In this document: piece after piece, positions 38,489 to 51,230 of the stretch | Numbering within the stretch: the stretch's first letter is position 1 | How the letters are laid out: each line of letters begins with the position of its first letter | Source of the DNA: Liolophura sinensis | Taxonomy: Eukaryota > Mollusca > Polyplacophora > Chitonida > Chitonidae | Assembly: GCF_032854445.1 (NCBI RefSeq) | Contig: NW_027018083.1 | Span: 25,037-89,036 of the forward strand | DNA length: 64,000 nucleotides | Direction of reading: 5' to 3' | Program-made: the position numbers and the translations under genes | Notes under the pieces: generated by a model | The model's database searches: none | What the model saw: only the letters and a program-made list of their open reading frames with translations | What the model was told of the DNA's origin: nothing

Positions 38489-40135
38489 CAGGCAAAAATG
38501 CAAAAGTGGAAAAACTGTTCCAGTGCTGCTGGTAAAAGGCTAATCCGACGTATTTTGTCAGGAGAAATCGAATGGTGCAAACCGCGTTGCTCTCCGACCA
38601 ATACTTTTGGCTGTAGCGACAATTGAATGATCATTGATGTCATAGTCACGTGCCCAGCAACGGCTCTTACTCCATGGAAACCAGGGAAATTTGCAATTTT
38701 TTAAACAGCTGCCGATGCCTGGGCCAATTCCGCATCTTTTAGAACCTTATTGATGTGGTTCAGTGATCAGTTGTTCTTTTTACAGAAGACTGTATCTAGT
38801 ACCTTGTGTTTTTTATGTACAAATGGTGTGGTTTTTCTACACCTAGATAAAGACATTGAGATTGTCTTGGACTTAGAAGTAAGACAATTGCTGGGTGAGT
38901 TTAATGGGTTTAGCCCAAAGATTTGACGTCTTCTGGGCTACCGAAGGGCACATACTTATAGTCAAAAGTTGAATATAATAATGACCAGTCGCGATTGTAC
39001 ATAGTAGATTGTATCCGATTTCAAATAACAAAAAGACCAGGCAAAAATGCAAAAGTGGAAAAACTGTTCCAGTGCTACTGGTAAGAGGCTATTCCGACGT
39101 ATTTTGTCACGAGAAATCGAATGGTGCAAACCGCGTTGCTCTCCGACCAACTTTTGGCTGTAGCCACAATTGAATGATCATTGATGTCATAGTCACGTGC
39201 CCAGCAACGGCTCTTACTCCATGGAAACCAGGGAAATTTGCAATTTTTTAACAGCTGCCGATGCCTGGCCCAATTCCGCATCTATTAGAACCTTATAGAT
39301 GTGGTTCAGTGATCAGTTGTACTTTTTACAGCAGACTGTATCTAGTACATTGTGTTTTTTATGTACAAATGGTGTGGTTTTTCTACACGTAGATAAAGAC
39401 ATTGAGATTGTCTTGGACTTAAAAGTAACACAATTGCTGGGTGAGTTAAATGGGATTAGCCAAAGATTTGACGTCTTCTGGGCTACAGAAGGGCACATAA
39501 CTTATAGTCAAAAGTTGAATATAGTTATGACCAGTCGCGATTGTACACAGTAGATTGTATCCGATTTCAATTAACAAAAAGACCAGGCAAAAATGCAAAA
39601 GTGGAAAAACTGTTCCAGTGCTGCTGGTAAGAGGCTAATCCGACGTATTTTGTGACAAGAAATCGAATGGTGCAAACCGCGTTGCTCTCCGACCAATACT
39701 TTTGGCTGTAGCGACAATTGAATGATCATTGATGTCATAGTCACGTGCCCAACAACGGCTCTTACTCCATGGAAACCAGGGAAATTTGCAATTTTTTTAA
39801 ACAGCTGCCGATGCCTGGCCCAATTCCGCATCTATTAGAACCTTATAGATGTGGTTCAGTGATCAGTTGTACTTTTTACAGCAGACTGTATCTAGTACAT
39901 TGTGTTTTTTATGTACGAATGGTGTGGTTTTTCTACACGTAGATAAAGACATTGAGATTGTCTTGGACTTAAAAGTAAGACAATTGCTGGATGAGTTAAA
40001 TGGGCTTAGCCCAAAGATTTGACGTCTTCTGGGCTACCGAAGGGCACATAACGTATAGTTAAAAGTTGAATATAGTAACGACCAGTCGCGATTGTACATA
40101 GTAGATTGTATCCGATTTCAAATTAACAAAAAGAC
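38489..40135. repeat. 3-monomer higher-order repeat, copy 1
   Basis: Starts are 38489, 39038 and 39584. Unit 1 has 'gtaaaaggc', 'gtcaggag', 'ttgttctttttacagaag', 'cctagataaag' and 'gagtttaatgggttt'. Unit 2 has 'gctactgg', 'gctattccg' and a 3-base loss giving 'gaccaacttttgg'. Unit 3 has 'gacaagaaat' and 'cccaacaac'. The following 1648 bases repeat this order. Unit 1 is the first place in the window where the 'gagtttaatgggttt' variant is seen, and unit 3 the first with 'cccaacaac'. Confidence 0.85.
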
Positions 40136-41783
40136 CAGGCAAAAATGCAAAAGTGGAAAAACTGTTCCAGTGCTGCTGGTAAAAGGCTAATCCGACGTAT
40201 TTTGTCAGGAGAAATCGAATGGTGCAAACCGCGTTGCTCTCCGACCAATACTTTTGGCTGTAGCGACAATTGAATGATCATTGATGTCATAGTCACGTGC
40301 CCAGCAACGGCTCTTACTCCATGGAAACCAGGGAAATTTGCAATTTTTTAAACAGCTGCCGATGCCTGGGCCAATTCCGCATCTTTTAGAACCTTATTGA
40401 TGTGGTTCAGTGATCAGTTGTTCTTTTTACAGAAGACTGTATCTAGTACCTTGTGTTTTTTATGTACAAATGGTGTGGTTTTTCTACACCTAGATAAAGA
40501 CATTGAGATTGTCTTGGACTTAGAAGTAAGACAATTGCTTGGTGAGTTTAATGGGTTTAGCCCAAAGATTTGACGTCTTCTGGGCTACCGAAGGGCACAT
40601 AACTTATAGTCAAAAGTTGAATATAATAATGACCAGTCGCGATTGTACATAGTAGATTGTATCCGATTTCAAATTAACAAAAAGACCAGGCAAAAATGCA
40701 AAAGTGGAAAAACTGTTCCAGTGCTACTGGTAAGAGGCTATTCCGACGTATTTTGTCACGAGAAATCGAATGGTGCAAACCGCGTTGCTCTCCGACCAAC
40801 TTTTGGCTGTAGCCACAATTGAATGATCATTGATGTCATAGTCACGTGCCCAGCAACGGCTCTTACTCCATGGAAACCAGGGAAATTTGCAATTTTTTAA
40901 CAGCTGCCGATGCCTGGCCCAATTCCGCATCTATTAGAACCTTATAGATGTGGTTCAGTGATCAGTTGTACTTTTTACAGCAGACTGTATCTAGTACATT
41001 GTGTTTTTTATGTACGAATGGTGTGGTTTTTCTACACGTAGATAAAGACATTGAGATTGTCTTGACTTAAAAGTAACACAATTGCTGGGTGAGTTAAATG
41101 GGATTAGCCCAAAGATTTGACGTCTTCTGGGCTACAGAAGGGCACATAACTTATAGTCAAAAGTTGAATATAGTTATGACCAGTCGCGATTGTACACAGT
41201 AGATTGTATCCAATTTCAAATTAACAAAAAGACCAGGCAAAAATGCAAAAGTGGAAAAACTGTTCCAGTGCTGCTGGTAAGAGGCTAATCCGACGTATTT
41301 TGTGACAAGAAATCGAATGGTGCAAACCGCGTTGCTCTCCGACCAATACTTTTGGCTGTAGCGACAATTGAATGATCATTGATGTCATAGTCACGTGCCC
41401 AACAACGGCTCTTACTCCATGGAAACCAGGGAAATTTGCAATTTTTTAAACAGCTGCCGATGCCTGGCCCAATTCCGCATCTATTAGAACCTTATAGATG
41501 TGGTTCAGTGATCAGTTGTACTTTTTACAGCAGACTGTATCTAGTACATTGTGTTTTTTATGTACGAATGGTGTGGTTTTTCTACACGTAGATAAAGACA
41601 TTGAGATTGTCTTGGACTTAAAAGTAAGACAATTGCTGGATGAGTTAAATGGGCTTAGCCCAAAGATTTGACGTCTTCTGGGCTACAGAAGGGCACATAA
41701 CGTATAGTTAAAAGTTGAATATAGTAACGACCAGTCGCGATTGTACATAGTACAGTGTATCCGATTTCAATTAACAAAAAGAC
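40136..41783. repeat. 3-monomer higher-order repeat, copy 2
   Basis: Starts are 40136, 40687 and 41234. All the markers of copy 1 recur in the same order, including the rare 'gaccaacttttgg' deletion and 'cctagataaag'. Differences include 'gcttggtgag' against 'gctgggtgag', 'tatccaattt' near 41210, and the third unit ending in 'gtacagtg' rather than 'gtagattg', so the copies exchanged tails with other monomers after duplication. Confidence 0.85.
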
Positions 41784-42884
41784 CAGGCAAAAATGCAAAA
41801 GTGGAAAAACTGTTCCAGTGCTGCTGGTAAGAGGCTAATCCGACGTATTTTGTCACGAGAAATCGAATGGTGCAAACCGCGTTGCTCTCCGACCAATACT
41901 TTTGGCTGTAGCGACAATTGAATGATCATTGATGTCATAGTCAGGTGCCCAGCAACGGCTCTTACTCCATGGAAACCAGGGAAATTTGCAATTTTTTAAA
42001 CAGCTGCCGATGCCTGGGCCAATTCCGCATCTTTTAGAACCTTATTGATGTGGGTCAGTGATCAGTTGTACTTTTTACAGCAGACTGTATCTAGTACCTT
42101 GTGTTTTTTTATGTACAAATGGTGTGGTTTTTCTACACGTAGATAAAGACATTGAGATTGTCTTGGACTTAGAAGTAAGACAATTGCTGGGTGAGTTTAA
42201 TGGGTTTAGCCCAAAGATTTGACGTCTTCTGGGCTACCGAAGGGCACATAACTTATAGTCAAAAGTTGAATATAATAACGACCAGTCGCGATTGTACATA
42301 GTACAGTGTAGCCGATTTCAATTAACAAAAAGACCAGGCAAAAATGCAAAAGTGGAAAAACTGTTCCAGTGCTGCTGGTAAGAGGCTAATCCGACGTATT
42401 TTGTGACGAGAAATCGAATGGTGCAAACCGCGTTGCTCTCCGACCAATACTTTTGGCTGTAGCCACAATTGAATGATCATTGATGTCATAGTCACGTGCC
42501 CAGCAACGGCTCTTACTTCATGGAAACCAGGGAAATATGCAATTTTTTAACAGCTGCCGATGCCTGGCCCAATTCCGCATCTATTAGAACCTTATAGATG
42601 TGGTTCAGTGATCAGTTGTACTTTTTACAGCAGACTGTATCTAGTACATTGTGTTTTTTATGTACGAATGGTGTGGTTTTTCTACACGTAGATAAAGACA
42701 TTGAGGTTGTCTTGGACTTAAAAGTAACACAATTGCTGGGTGAGTTAAATGGGCTTAGCCCAAAGATTTGACGTCTTCTGGGCTACAGAAGGGCACATAA
42801 CTTATAGTCAAAAGTTGAATATAGTAACGACCAGTCGCGATTGTACATAGTAGATTGTATCCGATTTCAAATTAACAAAAAGAC
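41784..42884. repeat. Satellite monomers 77-78
   Basis: Starts are 41784 and 42335. The first has 'tcaggtgcc' where nearly all units have the E-box cacgtg, 'taccttgtg', and the first full type III tail ('gagtttaatgggttt', 'gaatataataac', 'gtgtagccg'). The second is an 'aatatgcaatttttt' unit with 'ttacttcatgg', 'ttgaggttg' and 'agtaacacaattg'. Confidence 0.8.
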
Positions 42885-45084
42885 CAGGCAAAAATGCAAA
42901 AGTGGAAAAACTGTTCCAGTGCTGCTGGTAAGAGGCTAATCCGACGTATTTTGTGACGAGAAATCGAATGGTGCAAACCGCGTTGCTCTCCGACCAATAC
43001 TTTTGGCTGGAGCCACAATTGAATGATCATTGATGTCATAGTCACGTGCCCAGCAACGGCTCTTACTCCATGGAAACCAGGGAAATTTGCAATTTTTTAA
43101 ACAGCTGCCGATGCCTGGCCCAATTCCACATCTATTAGAACCTTATAGATGTGGTTCAGTGATCAGTTGTACTTTTTACAGCAGACTGTATCTAGTACAA
43201 TGTGTTTTTTATGTACGAATGGTGTGGTTTTTCTACACGTAGATAAAGACATTGAGATTGTCTTGAACTTAGAAGTAAGACAATTGCTGGATGAGTTAAA
43301 TGGGCTTAGCCCAAAGATTTGACGTCTTCTGGGCTACAGAGGGGCACATAACTTACAGTCAAAAGTTGAATATAGTAATGACCAGTCGCGATTGTACATA
43401 GTAGATTGTATCGGATTTCAAATTAACAAAAAGACCAGGCAAAAATGCAAAAGTGGAAAAACTGTTCCAGTGCTGCTGGTAAGAGGCTAATCCGACGTAT
43501 TTTGTGACGAGAAATCGAATGGTGCAAACCGCGTTGCTCTCCGACCAATACTTTTGGCTGTAGCGACAATTGAATGATCATTGATGTCATAGTCACGTGC
43601 CCAGCAACGGCTCTTACTCCATGGAAACCAGGGAAATTTGCAATTTTTTAAACAGCTGCCGATGCCTGGGCCATTTCCGCATCTTTTAGAACCTTATTGA
43701 TGTGGTTCAGTGATCAGTTGTACTTTTTACAGCAGACTGTATCTAGTACATTGTGTTTTTTATGTACGAATGGTGTGGTTTTTCTACATGTAGATAAAGA
43801 CATTGAGATTGTCTTGGACTTAGAAGTAAGACAATTGCTGGATGAGTTAAATGGGCTTAGCCCAAAGATTTGACGTCTTCTGGGCTACCGAAGGGCACAT
43901 AACGTATAGTTAAAAGTTGAATATAGTAACGACCAGTCGCGATTGTGCATAGTACAGTGTATCCGATTTCAATTAACAAAAAGACCAGGCAAAAATGCAA
44001 AAGTGGAAAAACTGTTCCAGTGCTGCTGGTAAGAGGCTAATCCGACGTATTTTGTGACGAGAAATCGAATGGTGCAAACCGCGTTGCTCTCCGACCAATA
44101 CTTTTGGCTGTAGCCACAATTGAATGGACATTGATGTCATAGTCACGTGCCCAACAACGGCTCTTACTCCATGGAAACCAGGGAAATTTGCAATTTTTTA
44201 ACAGCTGCCGATGCCTGGCCCAATTCCGCATCTATTAGAACCTTATAGATGTGGTTCAGTGATCAGTTGTACTTTTTACAGCAGACTGTATCTAGTACAT
44301 TGTGTTTTTTATGTACGAATGGTGTGGTTTTTCTACACGTAGATAAAGACATTGAGATTGTCTTGGACTTAAAAGTAACACAATTGCTGGATGACTTAAA
44401 TGGGCTTAGCCCAAAGATTTGACGTCTTCTGGGCTACCGAAGGGCACATAACGTATAGTTAAAAGTTGAATATAGTAACGACCAGTCGCGATTGTACATA
44501 GTACAGTGTATCCGATTTCAATTAACAAAAAGACCAGGCAAAAATGCAAAAGTGGAAAAACTGTTCCAGTGCTGCTGGTAAGAGGCTAATCCGACGTATT
44601 TTGTCACGAGAAATCAAATGGTGCAAACCGCGTTGCTCTCCGACCAATACTTTTGGCTGTAGCCACAATTGAATGATCATTGATGTCATAGTCACGTGCC
44701 CAGCAACGGCTCTTACTCCATGGAAACCAGGGAAATATGCAATTTTTTAACAGCTGCCGATGCCTGGCCCAATTCCGCATCTATTAGAACCTTATAGATG
44801 TGGTTCAGTGATCAGTTGTACTTTTTACAGCAGACTGTATCTAGTACATTGTGTTTTTTATGTACAAATGGTGTGGTTTTTCTACACGTAGATAAAGACA
44901 TTGAGATTGTCTTGGACTTAAAAGTAAGACAATTGCTGGGTGAGTTAAATGTGCTTAGCCCAAAGATTTGACGTCTTCTGGGCTACAGAAGGGCACATAA
45001 CTTATAGTCAAAAGTTGAATATAGTAACGACCAGTCGCGATTGTACATAGTAGATTGTATCCGATTTCAAATTAACAAAAAGAC
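42885..45084. repeat. 4-monomer higher-order unit
   Basis: Starts are 42885, 43436, 43986 and 44535. Unit 1 has 'ggctggagcc', 'ttccacatc', 'cttgaacttagaag', 'agaggggcac' and 'tatcggattt'. Unit 2 has 'tctacatgtaga', a perfect 12-base palindrome arising from one substitution at 43799. Unit 3 has 'gaatggacattg', 'cccaacaac', 'agtaacacaattg' and 'gatgacttaaa'. Unit 4 has 'aaatcaaatgg' and 'atgtacaaatgg'. A shortened copy follows at 45085-46737. Confidence 0.8.
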
Positions 45085-46737
45085 CAGGCAAAAATGCAAA
45101 AGTGGAAAAACTGTTCCAGTGCTGCTGGTAAGAGGCTAATCCGACGTATTTTGTCACGAGAAATCGAATGGTGCAAACCGCGTTGCTCTCCGACCAATAC
45201 GTTTGGCTGTAGCCACAATTGAATGATCATTGATGTCATAGTCACGTGCCCAGCAACGGCTCTTACTCCATGGAAACCAGGGAAATTTGCAATTTTTTAA
45301 ACAGCTGCCGATGCCTGGCCCAATTCCACATCTATTAGAACCTTATAGATGTGGTTCAGTGATCAGTTGTACTTTTTACAGCAGACTGTATCTAGTACAT
45401 TGTGTTTTTTTATGTACGAATGGTGTGGTTTTTCTACACGTAGATAAAGACATTGAGATTGTCTTGAACTTAGAAGTAAGACAATTGCTGGATGAGTTAA
45501 ATGGGCTTAGCCCAAAGATTTGACGTCTTCTGGGCTACAGAGGGGCACATAACTTACAGTCAAAAGTTGAATATAGTAATGACCAGTCGCGATTGTACAT
45601 AGTAGATTGTATCGGATTTCAAATTAACAAAAAGACCAGGCAAAAATGCAAAAGTGGAAAAAACTGTTCCAGTGCTGCTGGTAAGAGGCTAATCCGACGT
45701 ATTTTGTGACGAGAAATCGAATGGTGCAAACCGCGTTGCTCTCCGACCAATACTTTTGGCTGTAGCGACAATTGAATGATCATTGATGTCATAGTCACGT
45801 GCCCAGCAACGGCTCTTACTCCATGGAAACCAGGGAAATTTGCAATTTTTTAAACAGCTGCCGATGCCTGGGCCAATTCCGCATCTATTAGAACCTTATA
45901 GATGTGGTTCAGTGATCAGTTGTACTTTTTACAGCAGACTGTATCTAGTACATTGTGTTTTTTATGTACGAATGGTGTGGTTTTTCTACACGTAGATAAA
46001 GACATTGAGATTGTCTTGGACTTAAAAGTAAGACAATTGCTGGATGACTTAAATGGGCTTAGCCCAAAGATTTGACGTCTTCTGGGCTACCGAAGGGCAC
46101 ATAACGTATAGTTAAAAGTTGAATATAGTAACGACCAGTCGCGATTGTACATAGTACAGTGTATCCGATTTCAATTAACAAAAAGACCAGGCAAAAATGC
46201 AAAAGTGGAAAAACTGTTCCAGTGCTGCTGGTAAGAGGCTAATCCGACGTATTTTGTCACGAGAAATCAAATGGTGCAAACCGCGTTGCTCTCCGACCAA
46301 TACTTTTGGCTGTAGCCACAATTGAATGATCATTGATGTCATAGTCACGTGCCCAGCAACGGCTCTTACTCCATGGAAACCAGGGAAATATGCAATTTTT
46401 TAACAGCTGCCGATGCCTGGCCCAATTCCGCATCTATTAGAACCTTATAGATGTGGTTCAGTGATCAGTTGTACTTTTTACAGCAGACTGTATCTAGTAC
46501 ATTGTGTTTTTTATGTACAAATGGTGTGGTTTTTCTACACGTAGATAAAGACATTGAGATTGTCTTGGACTTAAAAGTAAGACAATTGCTGGATGAGTTA
46601 AATGGGCTTAGCCCAAAGATTTGACGTCTTCTGGGCTACCGAAGGGCACATAACGTATAGTTAAAAGTTGAATATAAGTAACGACCAGTCGCGATTGTGC
46701 ATAGTACAGTGTATCCGATTTTAATTAACAAAAAGAC
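45085..46737. repeat. 3-monomer derivative of the preceding 4-monomer unit
   Basis: Starts are 45085, 45637 and 46188. The first shares 'ttccacatc', 'cttgaacttagaag', 'agaggggcac' and 'tatcggattt' with the unit at 42885. The last shares 'aaatcaaatgg' and 'atgtacaaatgg' with the unit at 44535. The middle unit stands in place of two. Its left part, up to 'gcctgggcca' near 45875, is like the unit at 43436. Its right part ('ctattagaacc', 'gatgacttaaa', 'gtacagtg') is like the unit at 43986. The simplest reading is one unequal exchange between neighbours that removed exactly one monomer. Confidence 0.75.
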
Positions 46738-49700
46738 CAGGCAAAAATGCAAAAGTGGAAAAACTGTTCCAGTGCTGCTGGTAAGAGGCTAATCCGACGT
46801 ATTTTGTGACGAAAAATCGAATGGTGCAAACCGCGTTGCTCTCCGACCAATACTTTTGGCTGTAGCGACAATTGAATGATCATTGATGTCATAGTCACGT
46901 GCCCAGCAACGGCTCTTACTCCATGGAAACCAGGGAAATTTGCAATTTTTTAAACAGCTGCCGATGCCTGGGCCATTTCCGCATCTTTTAGAACCTTATT
47001 GATGTGGTTCAGTGATCAGTTGTACTTTTTACAGCAGACTGTATCTAGTACCTTGTGTTTTTTATGTACAAATGGTGTGGTTTTTCTACACGTAGATAAA
47101 GACATTGAGATTGTCTTGGACTTAAAAGTAAAACAATTGCTGGATGAGTTAAATGGGCTTAGCCCAAAGATTTGACGTCTTCTGGGCTACAGAAGGGCAC
47201 ATAACTTACAGTCAAATGTTGAATATAGTAATGACCAGTCGCGATTGTACATAGTAGATTGTATCCGATTTCAAATTAACAAAAAGACCAGGCAAAAATG
47301 CAAAAGTGGAAAAACTGTTCCAGTGCTGCTGGTAAGAGGCTAATCCGACGTATTTTGTGACGAGAAATCGAATGGTGCAAACCGCGTTGCTCTCCGACCA
47401 ATACTTTTGGCTGTAGCCACAATTGAATGATCATTGATGTCATAGTCACGTGCCTAGCAACGGCTCTTACTCCATGGAAACCAGGGAAATTTGCAATTTT
47501 TTAAACAGCTGCCGATGCCTGGCCCAATTCCGCATCTATTAGAACCTTATAGATGTGGTTCAGTGATCAGTTGTACTTTTTACAGCAGACTGTATCTAGT
47601 ACATTGTGTTTTTTATGTACGAATGGTGTGGTTTTTCTACACGTAGATAAAGACATTGAAATTGTCTTGGACTTAAAAGTAAGACAATTGCTGGATGAGT
47701 TAAATGGGCTTAGCCCAAAGATTTGACGTCTTCTGGGCTACCGAAGGGCACATAACGTATAGATAAAAGTTAAATATAGTAACGACCAGTCTCGATTGTG
47801 CATAGTACAGTGTATCCGATTTCAATTAACAAAAAGACCAGGCAAAAATGCAAAAGTGGAAAAACTGTTCCAGTGCTTCTAGTAAGAGGCTAATCCGACG
47901 TATTTTGTCACGAGAAATCGAATGGTGCAAACCGCGTTGCTCTCCGACCAATACTTTTGGCTGTAGCCACAATTGAATGATCATTGATGTCATAGTCACG
48001 TGCCCAGCAACGGCTCTTACTCCATGGAAACCAGGGAAATTTGCAAATTTTTAAACAGCTGCCGATGCCTGGGCCAATTCCGCATTTTTAAAACCTTATT
48101 GATGTGGTTCAGTGATCAGTTGTACTTTTTACAGCAGACTGTATCTAGTACCTTGTGTTTTTTATGTACAAATGGTGTGGTTTTTCTACACGTAGATAAA
48201 GACATTGAGATTGTCTTGGACTTAGAAGTAAGACAATTGCTGGGGGAGTTAAAAGGGCTTAGCCCAAAGATTTGACGTCTTCTGGGCTACAGAAGGGCAC
48301 ATAACTTACACTCAAAAGTTCAATATAGTAATGACCAGTGGCAATTGTACATAGTAGATTGTTTCCGATTTCAAATTAACAAAAAGACCAGGCAAAAATG
48401 CAAAAGTGGAAAAAACTGTTCCAGTGCCGCTGGTAAGAGGCTAATCCGACGTATTTTGTCACGAGAAATCGAATGGTGCAAACCGCGTTGCTCTCCGACC
48501 AATACTTTTGGCTGTAGCGACAATTGAATGATCATTGATGTCATAGTCACGTGCCCAGCAACGGCTCTTACTCCATGGAAACCAGGGAAATTTGCAATTT
48601 TTTAAACAGCTGCCGATGCCTGGGCCAATTCCGCATCTTTTAGAACCTTATTGATGTGGGTCAGTGATCAGTTGTACTTTTTACAGCAGACTGTATCTAG
48701 TACCTTGTGTTTTTTATGTACGAATGGTGTGGTTTTTCTACACGTAGATAAAGACATTGAGATTGTCTTGGACTTAAAAGTAAGACAATTGCTGGATGAG
48801 TTAAATGGGCTTAGCCCAAAGATTTGACGTCTTCTGGGCTACCGAAGGGCACATAACGTATAGTTAAAAGTTGAATATAGTAACGACCAGTCGCGATTGT
48901 GCATAGTACAGTGTATCCGATTTCAATTAACAAAAAGACCAGGCAAAAATGCAAAAGTGGAAAAACTGTTCCAGTGCTGCTGGTAAGAGGCTAATCCGAC
49001 GTATTTTGTCACGAGAAATCGAATGGTGCAAACCGCGTTGCTCTCCGACCAATACTTTTGACTGTAGCGACAATTGAATGATCATTGATGTCATAGTCAC
49101 GTGCCCAGCAACGGCTCTTACTCCATGGAAACCAGGGAAATTTGCAATTTTTTAAACAGCTGCCGATGCCTGGGCCATTTCCGCATCTTTTAGAACCTTA
49201 TTGATGTGCGTCAGTGATCAGTTGTACTTTTTACAGCAGACTGTATCTAGTACATTGTGTTTTTTATGTACGAATGGTGTGGTTTTTCTACACGTAGATA
49301 AAGACATTGAGATTGTCTTGGACTTAGAAGTAAGACAATTGCTGGGTGAGTTAAATGGGCTTAGCCCAAAGATTTGACGTCTTCTGGGCTACAGAAGGGC
49401 ACATAACGTATAGTCAAAAGTTGAATATAGTAATGACCAGTCGCGATTGTATATAGTACAGTGTAGCCGAATTCAATTAACAAAAAGACCAGGCAAAAAT
49501 GCAAAAGTGGAAAAACTGTTCCAGTGCTGCTGGTAAGAGGCTAATCCGACGTATTTTGTGACGAGAAATCGAATGGTGCAAACCGCGTTGCTCTCCGACC
49601 AATACTTTTGGCTGTAGCGACAATTAAATGATCATTGATGTCATAGTCACGTGCCCAACAACGGCTCTTACTCAATGGAAACCAGGGAAATTTGCAAATT

Positions 49701-50590
49701 TTTTAAACAGCTGCGGATGCCTGGCTCAATTCCGCATCTTTTGGAACCTTATTTATTTGGGTCAGTGTTGAAGTGTACTTTTTACAGCAGACTGTATCTA
49801 GTACATTGTGTTTTTTATGTACGAATGGTGTGGTTTTTCTACACGTAGATAAAGACATTGAGATTGTCTTGGACTTAAAAGTAAGACAATTGCTGGATGA
49901 GTTAAATGGGCTTAGCCCAAAGATTTGACGTCTTCTGGGCTACCGAAGGGCACATAACGTATAGTTAAAAGTTGAATATAGTAACGACCAGTCGCGATTG
50001 TACATAGTACAGTGTATCCGATTTCAATTAACAAAAAGACCAGGCAAAAATGCAAAAGTGGAAAAACTGTTCCAGTGCTGCTGGTAAGAGGCTAATCCGA
50101 CGTATTTTGTGACAAAAAATCGAATGGTGCAAACCGCGTTGCTCTCCGACCAATACTTTTGGCTGTAGCGACAATTGAATGATCATTGATGTCATAGTCA
50201 CGTGCCCAACAACGGCTCTTACTCCATGGAAACCAGGGAAATTTGCAATTTTCTAAACAGCTGCCGATGCCTGGGCCAATTCCGCATCGTTTAGAACCTT
50301 ATTGATGTGGGTCAGTGATCAGTTGTACTTTTTACAGCAGACTGTATCTAGTACCTTGTGTTTTTTATGTACAAATGGTGTGGTTTTTCTACACGTAGAT
50401 AAAGACATTGAGATTGTCTTGGACTTAGAAGTAAGACAATTGCTGGGTGAGTTTAATGGGTTTAGCCCAAAGATTTGACGTCTTCTGGGCTACAGAAGGG
50501 CACATAACTTATAGTCAAAAGTTGAATATAATAACGACCAGTCGCGATTGTGCATAGTACAGTGTAGCCGATTTCAATTAACAAAAAGAC
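46738..50590. repeat. Satellite monomers 86-92, most divergent stretch
   Basis: Starts are 46738, 47289, 47839, 48389, 48940, 49490 and 50041. No clear higher-order period was found here. Two units are unusually diverged. The one at 47839 has 'gcttctagtaag', 'gcatttttaaaacc', 'gggggagttaaaaggg', 'gttcaatatag' and 'agtggcaattg'. The one at 49490 has 'ctcaatgg', 'gctgcggatgcctggctc', 'ttggaacc', 'atttatttggg' and 'gtgttgaagtg'. The unit at 47289 carries 'tatagataaaag' and 'agtctcg', shared with the deletion monomers at 51783 and 52305. The unit at 50041 has 'gacaaaaaat', 'cccaacaac' and a type III tail. Confidence 0.8.
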
Positions 50591-51230
50591 CAGGCAAAAA
50601 TGCAAAAGTGGAAAAACTGTTCCAGTGCTACTGGTACGAGGCTAATCCGACGTATTTTGTCACGAGAAATCGAATGGTGCAAACCGCGTTGCTCTCCGAC
50701 CAATACTTTTGGCTGTAGCGACAATTGAATGATCATTGATGTCATAGTCACATGCCTAGCAACGGCTCTTACTCCATGGAAACCAGGGAAATATGCAATT
50801 TTTTAACAGCTACCAATGCCTGGCCCAATTCCGCATCTATTAGAACCTTATAGATGTGGTTCAGTGATCAGTTGTACTTTTTACAGCAGACTGTATCTAG
50901 TACATCTAGCCTGGCCCAATTCCGCATCTATTAGAACCTTATAGATGTGGTTCAGTGATCAGTTGTACTTTTTACAGCAGACTGTATCTAGTACATTGTG
51001 TTTTTTTTGTACGAATGGTGTGGTTTTTCTACACGTAGATAAAGACATTGAGATTGTCTTGGACTTAAAAGTAAGACAATTGCTGGATGAGTTAAATGGG
51101 CTTAGCCCAAATATTTGACGTCTTCTGGGCTACCGAAGGGCACATAACGTATAGTTAAAAGTTGAATATAGTAACGACCAGTCGCGATTGTGCATAGTAC
51201 AGTGTATCCGATTTCAATTAACAAAAAGAC
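50591..51230. repeat. 640-bp monomer with 91-bp internal tandem duplication
   Basis: The segment from 'cctggccc' to 'gtacatctag' (50819-50909) is repeated directly at 50910-51000. The junction reads 'gtacatctagcctgg': four bases 'ctag' lie between the end of the first copy and the second 'cctggccc', where neither parent has them side by side. The rest of the unit is normal apart from 'gctactggtacgag', 'tcacatgcc', 'gctaccaatgcc' and 'ttttttttgtacg'. The same junction recurs at 53055-53236, so the two share one origin. Confidence 0.9.

Noticed and set aside
43794-43805. Perfect 12-base palindrome 'tctacatgtaga' as a regulatory site
   Set aside because: It occurs in one monomer through a single substitution of the common near-palindrome, so it is probably chance variation.
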